Source: Cephalotrichum gorgonifer
Lineage: Eukaryota; Ascomycota; Sordariomycetes; Microascales; Microascaceae
Length of the DNA stretch: 64,000 bases
Reading direction: 5' to 3'
NCBI GenBank assembly: GCA_900312665.1
Contig: ONZQ02000007.1
Coordinates: 1,184,308 to 1,248,307 of the forward strand
Shown here: piece by piece, positions 41,604-50,900 of the stretch
Position numbering within the stretch: position 1 is the stretch's first letter
Layout of the letters: the number at the start of each line of letters is the position of its first letter
Position numbers and translations under genes: made by a program
The notes under the pieces: model-generated
What the model was told of the DNA's origin: nothing
Databases searched by the model: none
The model's input: only the letters and a program-made list of their open reading frames with translations

Positions 41604-44600
41604 CCTGGGACTAAGGGTCGGTACAGGGTAGACTCGAACTGGGACGCCGTCTCTCTGACGTCTCTCTTCATATCTTTCCAGCGAGAGACGAGATAGGAGA
41701 GGGAAATGTACGGATGAGTATTCCTGGGGTTTGGGTTTTGGGGGAGTACGGGCCGGAGTCCTTGGTCTCGTTGGGTTGGGTTGAGCTGGTGGTGGGTTGT
41801 GTACGATAAGACTGTGTGGTTCTGGGAGGGAGGGAATTCGTGAGTCGAGTCGAGCTGAGACCCCCGAAAATAAAGTATGAGTACGTAGGGGCACGAGGCG
41901 GTGGCGGAGGTAGCTGAAACCAAGCACACGACTAGGAGCAGGAGTGGGAGTATTGGGAGTAGACTTTGGGGGTAAGTGCCAGGGGCGGTGTTGAAGTATA
42001 CTGAGAGTATTACTCAACACTCGGAATCTAATATTGAAGAGGGACTTGATTTATAACACGGGTAACCCGCATCGGCACGGAAAACATTAATGGACTCAGT
42101 CGTATCTGCTGTGCTCTCACCACTCAGCGCAATCGTCATACCCCCCTTCGTGCAGGGTACTTTGGTACATTCACCCGAATTGCAAACTGTCCACCGGCCA
42201 TTCGTCCTGCGAGGGAGGATCCTCGGGTGGGGGGAATGGGGGAATACCACAGGGCACACGACACGGTACCAGGGGAGGGTGCGGTGGTGCGGCGGGGTGC
42301 AGGGCCAGGGTGCAGGGGCTCCGTTAAATGGGTACAATAATTAGTTATTAATACTTGGATAGGCAGGAAGGGTACGCGCAGGATGCAGGACCAATGGCGA
42401 TGAACCGGAATTGGTGGATCGAAGGGGACCCACCGTCGGAGCCTAACATAACAGCCACGGGTCTGGGTATTGAATCAGTCCTTTCTGTACTCCGTAATAC
42501 TTCACCAGTACCCGCCCGTACTTTAGTTGACACCCAACCCCCGTGGCGCCTGCCTTCTGCGTGCTAATACGACCACGAGTACGTCCAAGCCAGTCTTCCC
42601 GGGCCCGCTAGCCACTTAGCCCCAAATCTGATACGTAATAGCCCGCTAATGAACGAGTATGCGTATGTAATCATTCTCAGAGTATTCCGGCAATGTGGAC
42701 GGCTCACGCTGGCTCCCGCCATCCAACTTCGTGGGAGATTCCAACTATTTATCGCCCTCACGGGGTCCAGAGCCTGATCCAGCGGACACAGACGCTCTGC
42801 TCGCGTGGTACTCGCGTTTTGCAGGGAGTACATGCTTGTACCTCCAGTCTCGACCTATGACGTCGACCCACGCTCGCCGCCTCCCTCCCTAGCCAGGTCT
42901 TTACTCGCCGCCTTTGGCCCCACTTCCCATCGCTCCTCCCCAAACTGGCACCCCACCCGTCACACGTTGGACCCGAGAGTTCGTGTCCCCACTCCCCCAC
43001 CTGCCGCTTTAGGAGGGAACTTCCATTTCGGAAAGACGTGGTATTAACGATAGAAAGTAACAGCTGTACTCGCGTATGGGAGCAGTTTTTTTTTTGGCGG
43101 GCTTTTTGTTTTTCTTTCACAGGGGGGGACGACCAACTTTGGCCGGATATAAGAATACTGCTAAGATTTACAAAAGTGCTGACCTGGAATTAATTTCCTC
43201 TGGCCTGATCAAGGGTATTAGGGTGAAGAATGAGACAGATAGACGGACAGATACGAGTAGCGAGAGAGATAACCAGGATAAAAATTTCGGACAATAGCGA
43301 CTTTGGCCGTCGTCTTCTTTCTTTGTTGACTGCGAACCGCCCACGCGGACGAGACTCGCTAAATGCAAAGCAATGCGCCTCCCTATCGCAGAGATCTAAT
43401 ATCCACAAACCCGTGGTATAAGTCGGGCAAAAATTCTGCAGAGCGGGAGTAGCACGCGGCCCCCATCAGATAAGCTCCGGTAGAATCCGACTCCTAACGC
43501 CACAGGCAAACGACCACCCGTACGTCAACCCCATGTACATGTATAAACTACTCGCCCGTCCAGAGTGATACTTATACTCGCAACTCGCCCTCGGGCCGTC
43601 GTACGACCCGACATCCCACTTTCGGGCCCCAATGATAACTACATATATTTAATTACCACCCAAAAAAAATCACCTTTCGCTTTTTGTTCTGCTTCCCTCA
43701 GCGGGCGTCCGACGCGGCGTGCTCTGGTCCACGTGTACCCAATCAACCTTCGGACCCCCGCCTCGAGAACCCCGCTTCAAGAGGAGAAAAAAAAAATGAA
43801 GAAAGATAACTAGAAGGAAAAGAAGAGAAGGAAAGAAGAGAACAAAAGTGACTGGCTAGCTAGCTGTTAGCTACCTGCGTAGTCTATCTCGTGGGGAAGG
43901 GGGAGAATAAGGCAAGTGTTACCGAATTCCGAGCCCATCCCGGACACCCTAGTCAGAGACACCCGGCGTGGAAAGTCCGGATTTTTTGTTTTAATTCTGG
44001 CTTACTTGACTTATACGAGCTACGAGTTGGTACATGTAGTGAGTGGTGCGGTTCAACGAACGAGGCAATTAAAGTAAGTGTGGTAAGAAAGGAAAGAGAA
44101 AACATGAAGAGATAACGGAGGTCCTGTCGCACTCCGGTACATAGCAACCACCTCATCCCTTATCAGCGCCCAATGGCAACGCCCGAAAAAGGTTCCTACT
44201 GTCGTCGTAAATACCTCGCCGCACCTGCCCTTGGATTGGACGGCCCCCATACATAGACATGTAAGTGAGCTGAGGTCCGGATTGGGGTGGCGGTATCTCA
44301 TGCTTGGGTATTACTCTGTATTACACCGTCACGAGACTCGGACGGGTGCGCAGCTGGGAGTGTTGCACTCAAACGGAGACTCTCGGGGCAACCTCTTGCA
44401 CTTTGGCTCCCCCGACGCCTATGTTTGCCCTTCCTCATTATGTTCCGACTGATCATTCATTCCTCGAGCTGGATATACATCAGCCCTCAAGTCCAAAAAA
44501 ACCGCAACACTCAAAATCGTAAAACACGAGCAACCCTGAGGACGATAGCCTAAATATATATATATATATACCAGTCACTCACCCCCCCTATTAACCTTCA

Positions 44601-44915
44601 CCCCTCCTTGCCCCTTTGCTCCCCCCTATCTAATCCAACCATGGTATAAAAAGGGCGGGTAATAATATATACCCCCATCCACAAAAACCTCCCAAACCCC
44701 TTCCTCGCTTAGCAATGTATAAGCTCCAAGAATGATAACAAAAAAAAACTAGAGCCGCCCTCCCCTCCTTGATGTACAAAAAGAAAAAAAAGAGAACGAA
44801 GAACAAACCTCCTCATGCCTGAGCGTGGGGATAGTCAACGTAATGAATGTATGCAGGGTGCAACGTATATATGCCTCCACCACCCTCCTGATTAAAACAA
44901 ATATATGACGGACAC
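41604..44915. other. Long intergenic region (3.3 kb), no gene supported
   Basis: It includes the promoter of the 520-aa gene (or an N-terminal extension of it up to 42020) and the 3' UTR of the Fmp27 gene. It has a TA repeat at 44553-44570, several A-rich runs, and short ORFs of atypical composition. No tRNA or transposon was recognised. Confidence 0.45.
44553..44570 (+). repeat. TA dinucleotide repeat
   Basis: An uninterrupted alternating A/T run, about nine TA units, in the A/T-richer 3' flank of the Fmp27 gene. Confidence 0.8.
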
Positions 44916-47900
44916 TCAGTCCTGTAGACCAGAAGTCACGCTGGACCTCGACGAGGCGACCTCCGATCCCTCGTCTAACTCCCCAGACCGGCTCTCGGGC
45001 CGGCCCCCGCGGATGGTATTCTCCCTACCCAGCATGGCGTTCAGCTTCCCCTTGATATACCCCTTCCTCGACCTCTCGCCACCTAGCAGGTTCGGCGTCG
45101 AACTAGACGTCGTCGAACCCCCAAATCGATTCAGACTCCGCCTAGAGACCGGCCTCTCCTCCGCGTGGGGAGCCAACTCGCTGTCTGGCGTGGGCGGCGT
45201 CATCATCAGGAAGCTCGGCACCGCGAGACCCATCGAAGCACTATTCCCCGTGCGCGCCGACTGGGTACTCGCCACGCTGGAGCTCCGGCTCGCCGACCGC
45301 GGTCCTTGTAGGCTCTCCTGCGTCATGCTCCTCAGCGACCTTGGCGGAGACCGCGAAAAGTCCATCGGCACCCCGCCGTAGTTGCTCGACGAGTCGTCGC
45401 TATTCACGCTATCTCCGCACGGCGAACCCGCCGCCGACCGCAACTGCTGCTGCTGGCCCCCGATGATGACTGAGCTGCTCGCCAGCTCCCGCAGTCTGCT
45501 CTGCTGCGCCGTGTTGGGCTTGTGCTTCGAGAACTTGTTGCCGATAATCGCTCCCGTATGCGAGATGAGCGCCTTGATCACCGCCTTCTTGAGCGCCAGC
45601 GCGAGGTCGAGATTCGACCACGTCTTGTTCCGCCACTCGATCTGAGGCATCCGGAACACAAAGTCGTGCACGTCCTCCAGGTTGCGGCTCTCCTTGCCCT
45701 TGTAGCTGAGGCAGAGCTCCACGGACGCCATCCGGATGTAGGCGAAGCTCATGTAGTTGCTCGCTCGTTCTATCATCCTCGTGAGATCATCCGACGCCTC
45801 TTCCTGTTTCTCCTCCGACGGCGCCTTGTTTCGGAGGACGAATCTCGACACCTTCTTTGAGTCGCCCGTCATATAGGATGCCCCGTCCTTGGTAGACGCT
45901 GCAGTTGCCGCCCGGATTATCCCCGGCCGCAGCGCATTCCCGTGCTTGAGGGATTCTCGGGAGGCCTTTTTGTGCAGGACTCGGGATGTGCCGGGCGACC
46001 TGAATAAGCGGAACGAGTGCCCGTCGCCCGTGTGCACGCTGAGGGCCTTCTTTGGCGCCTGGTTTCCGTTAGACTTAGTGTGGGACGTCAGTGTCGGCTG
46101 CAGTCGGAGCTCCAACGACCCTGGCCGCGTGTTGAAAGAGGACTCCCCCTTTATGCTGAGCAGCGCCTGCGATGAGTTCGCCGCAGAGGTCTCATCATCA
46201 TCGTCATTTTCGCTGGGCGTCCGTACGTGGACCACGAGTGGCGAGTTGTCTGTGTCCTGGGCGGCCCCGTCGACGTGCGGGAATATGTACTCGAATAGTT
46301 GCTTCCCGACCTCGTGCTCAAGCTGAATCTTCATGGGGAACAGGTTCACCTCGAAGTGGTCCATGACAGGGATTCCGGCGATGTCCTCCAGCATGTGCCA
46401 GCACACTCGCAGCATCTCCCGATCGCCCACGTCTTTGAATGTGCCTCGCTCGCCGTCGACATACGGAGCGATTATATCAGGGTACGTGGCGTGAGGAAGC
46501 AGGTTGAGGCCAATAATCTTCCCGACCCGGACGACATTGATGTGCGATCCGTCTGCCATGTCCGTACGGTCATATTCCACGTCGCGGAGCTGCAGCTCGA
46601 CTAGCGGCTCCATCGAGTCCTTGATGAGGTGCCACACAATGTCCTTCGCGGAGATGGTCCACTTCAGGAGCGCGTTCGACCGGTTCGCCTCGAAGTTCGG
46701 CTCGTGCTTGCCTTGCGATGTCGTGATGGCCTTCATCAGGAAGAACAACTCGTCTTCGCAAGCCTCGAGGTCCCTCTCGAGCACGACGAGATCATCCCAT
46801 CCCTGCTTCTCCGATGCCCCGCCGTATATCGCGAGGTGAGACTTGATGTTCTCGAGTTGTCTGACGCGCTCCTGGAGTTTTTGAATCCTTTCCGGTGCCC
46901 CGCTGAGGTCACTAAAGTCGGACGCGAGCATAATCTTCTCCAGCCTCTCGCTCCTCGTCTTCTCGGACGGCTCGCTGTACATCAAGAGATCCAGAACAAT
47001 GACGTACATGGCGTAATATTGCGACGAGTTGCACAGAGCCCTTGCCTGGGGGAACTCGACCCACAGATTGTCCATCCTGCTCTCCGTAGCCTCGGCGGCG
47101 TCCGCGTTCGGGCCATCGGTGTTGACTTCGTCGTGGTACTTAAGGCGGAGGTTGTTGTATTTGTCGTAGCGGAGCGTCGCCGATGTCTCTTGGACGACGC
47201 GCTTGAACCCGAACGGATCGGCCTGGAAATCGAAGATCACCTCCACAGGCACCCAGGGAGGCCAGGCCGAGCCCAGGGGCGCGCCGTACCTGCTGCCCGC
47301 GTACATGGACACTATTTGTGTCTGGAACCACTTCTGGTGTGTGACGAAGAACTGTGCGCTGTCCATGCTTAGTAGGATCCGCCTCTGGACAAGCCCACTC
47401 ACGCTGTCCGAGATGCGAGCCTTGTCCATCACCTCGACAACCTTGAGATCCATGCCCTTTGCCGTGATGAGCACCACATGCTTCTTGTTCTTGTCACTCT
47501 GGAGCTGGATCTGCGGTGCAATCAGCCTGACATGGTAGTTATTCTGCGGTGTAAACTCGGCGGCTATGCCGCTGGCCAGGTCAGCTAGGGCTGTACCGAT
47601 CGCGGCAGATGTCTTTTCTTCGGCGTCGACAAAGTCCTTGCCATCTCCTAGGATGCTTCTTATGCGATCCTCGATATCTTTGCGAAGATTCGTGCTTGTC
47701 GACCCGGACTCGGAGGATGCTGGCGTCTTCGTCGTCCGGGGGGTCGAGCCGTTCCCGTTGCTGTTCGACTTCGTCTTTGCCTGCTCCTCGACAATGTCAA
47801 GGATGAATTTTATTGCAGGCCTCGAGAGATAGTAGACAAATCCTCTGCGCTGGCTGCTCTGATTGAAGTACCGGATGACAATGTTTCGCAGCAGATTATT

Positions 47901-50900
47901 CCACTTGAGTTGCATGTTGTGGACCACGAATCGATTGGTGAAGTCGCTATCAAACTCCGCACCTGACGGGAGAGACATGGAGCGCCCGGCTAGCTCCAAC
48001 GACGTATCAGAGTGCGTGTTGCCGATCTCGCTTGTAATGCTTGAACTACGGCTGACTGGTGACGACGGCGAAGAGGGCAAGTCGCCAGTCATCTGCTGAA
48101 GCATGTGTTCGAGGAACATTCTCTTGCGGCAAAGCACTCCGGTATGATGCCGCAGTGTCTCAAAGTCTTGCAAGAGCTGTGCATCCCCCCCGCCGTCCTG
48201 CATCACACGGAACTCGGCCTCGCCGACACTGTCGGCGTGCGCCTCCATCTGGTCCTCCAATTGACTGAGTCGCTCCTTGATAAGATGAGCCTGGACACGC
48301 TTGGGATCGTCATCGTGGCTCAGGATACAGGGGTGGGTTGGCTCTCCGCCGAATGGGCTGGTACGGTCCGGGTCGCCGGAGATTATACCGCCGATATCTG
48401 TCTGCCGGAAGTACGTCAGGCGCGGCGCGTAGGCCAGGGGGAGAATCATGACATCGGGGTTCCTCTCCGATGGCGAGGCCCAGTCCAGCTCGACGAAGTC
48501 GTCCATGTCGATCCAGCTGTGGTCGTTGTCGGGGATTGTGAATCTAGAATGATCCGGCGTGTCGTCGGACTGGTCTAGGGCTAGAGCGGAGAGTCCGGAC
48601 GTCCTGATCGAGTCAAGCATGCTCTCCATCGTGGCAGATACTGCTCGGACGTCTGCAGAGACAAGATCAAGCTGCGCAGCATGTATCTTAATGCCACTGG
48701 TGCGGGATTTGGCCTTCCTCCCGCTATCTCGTGTACTAAACTCTTCTCGCCTTTGATGCAAATCGAGCATGAAGCTGTCAAAGCGGACCTTGATGCCCGT
48801 CGCGGAGACTCCATTCTCTGAAGAGGTGGCCTCAAGATTCTTGTGCTTGTAAATGTGACTGAGGAATAACGGCGCCAGAAGAAGATTGTACTTGACCGTA
48901 GCTAGGTGTCGGCCGAACTTCTTGCTGTTGACCTCTCTCCCAGGGAAGAGGCGGCCTTGCCGGATTGGCAGGGATAAAGGGCTCCCGAAGAGGCCCCACC
49001 AGTTGAAGAAGTGGGTGAAGAATCGAGGGGAAAAGTGGGCGGTATTGTAGCTCTTAGATGGCGCGGGATCGGACGAGGTCCAGTCGCGGGTAACTGGTGC
49101 CCGAATGCCAATTGACAAGTGGATGTGTTGGCTGCGGAAGCCCCGGAGTGCATCGTAGGGAAGATTATTCTCGGACTTGGCGTGTAACGGGGACTTCAGG
49201 ACAATATCGTAGTGAGGCCTGAAAGCGAAGCTCCTCCGGCCGTTGTCGATGGGTTGTTCAAACATGAGGCCGATCATCCATTGCACATCTCCCGAGAGCT
49301 TCATGACAACCTTCTTGAAGGACGCGCCAGCCTTCATCTCTTCATTAGCCGGCAGACTGATGTCTCCGCCACGCGCAGCCTCCTCCCTGACCTCGTGGCT
49401 ATAATCTGGTACAGCCAGGACGTACTCGCCGCTGTCCACAAGTACGAGGCGCTTGGGGTCGTCTTCTGAGTTTAGTGCTAGCCGGACATCATTGCGCCAG
49501 CACATCAGGAACCCAGCACCGTTCTTCGTCATCAGGTACGGATCACGGGTGCCCTTGAGAGCTAGGTGTACATCTCCGTCCCCTTTCCAAGCCACGTTGA
49601 TTCGGGAGTGGAAGACCAGCCTCAACTTATCCCAGAACCCAACGCGTTCGGATGGGTCCAACTGCGGTTTCGTGAAGGATTCGATGGCCATCATCATGTC
49701 TTGCATCGCAGGTTGGTAGGACGGGCCCCATGTTATCCGGGTTGGCAGAGCGGTATTGATGTCGACGCTTATGTTGGAATAAGACTTCACTGGCCCAATG
49801 GTTCGGCGTACGTCGATTGCAAAGCCAAGATCGTTCCGGGATCCCGGCCCGCCAGGCCCAGGAGGAACAATTTGAACCCTAATTTTCCGAGCAGCGTCCG
49901 CACCTCGATACTCCTCGGCGATGACGAAGTCCGTTTTCATTGACAGAGAATGCAAGCGCGACGATTGGCCTGATTTGAGCGCGGGGACATGGATAAACGG
50001 AAGGGGATAGTCCCTTAGACAGGCTCGCGCCTCGTTCATGTCGATCTGGACGTGCATAGGGACGAGAAGACCATACTGCATATCTCGTGGCATGCCCTTT
50101 CCAACGGAGTGCAGGAAATCCGGCAGTTCGCTGAGAGGGAACGATGGCTTGTCGATGACGATTTGGAAGTCCGAAATCAGGGCGGAGAGCAAAGCCGGGC
50201 GTTCTGGTACCTCGAGAATGTTCTCATCATCTGCAAAGTCCTCAGGAATATGGTCGGCGCCCCAGAATAGACTTCTCATGTCCCGGACGCCCTTTGATGA
50301 AGTGGCGTAAGCGCGGGTGATGCGTTTTCTCCAGCTTTGAGAGTTGTATATATGTAGCTTCTCCCTGGCCTCTTCTTCTGCTAGTCGAGTGTAGCTTGTG
50401 ATGTGTGGAATATCGCCCTCAGGATCATATCTCGGTGCTCGGCGGTCTGGACGGTCATCTGTTCGGCCGCGTTTGTTGAGACGTCCGTCAGCACTCCGAC
50501 TTCGATTCGAAACCGAGGCCGGCTGATTGGTGCCCTTGATAGTCTGGTAGGTTGACCGGGACCGTAGCTTGCTAGATTCCCGACGGGACTCCTCTTCATG
50601 TATGCGCTTCATCTTCATCCTGAATGCTTCCTCGCGGGCAAGTCGCTGGACCTGCTCAATCCGGCCCGCCCGGTAAATCATACCAAGCTTCCACTCGAAC
50701 GCTCCATCCTCAAGCTCGAAAAGTAGGTTTCGGGTCCGCAATGAGACCTTCGGGACGTTTTTCGGCCCTTCCGGCCCCTTGTCTAATATGTACTCGTTCT
50801 TCCCCGTTCTGAAGCGGTGATGGAGCTGTTGCACCGACTTAACGACATTGATGATGTTGTCGGTGATGTGATGGACAATGGTCTCGTGAGGGACGGCAAG

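Noticed and set aside
41604..42020. 139-residue N-terminal extension of the 520-aa protein
   Set aside because: In frame and open, but Pro/Thr/Ser-rich and more like leader DNA; the start at 41603 was preferred.
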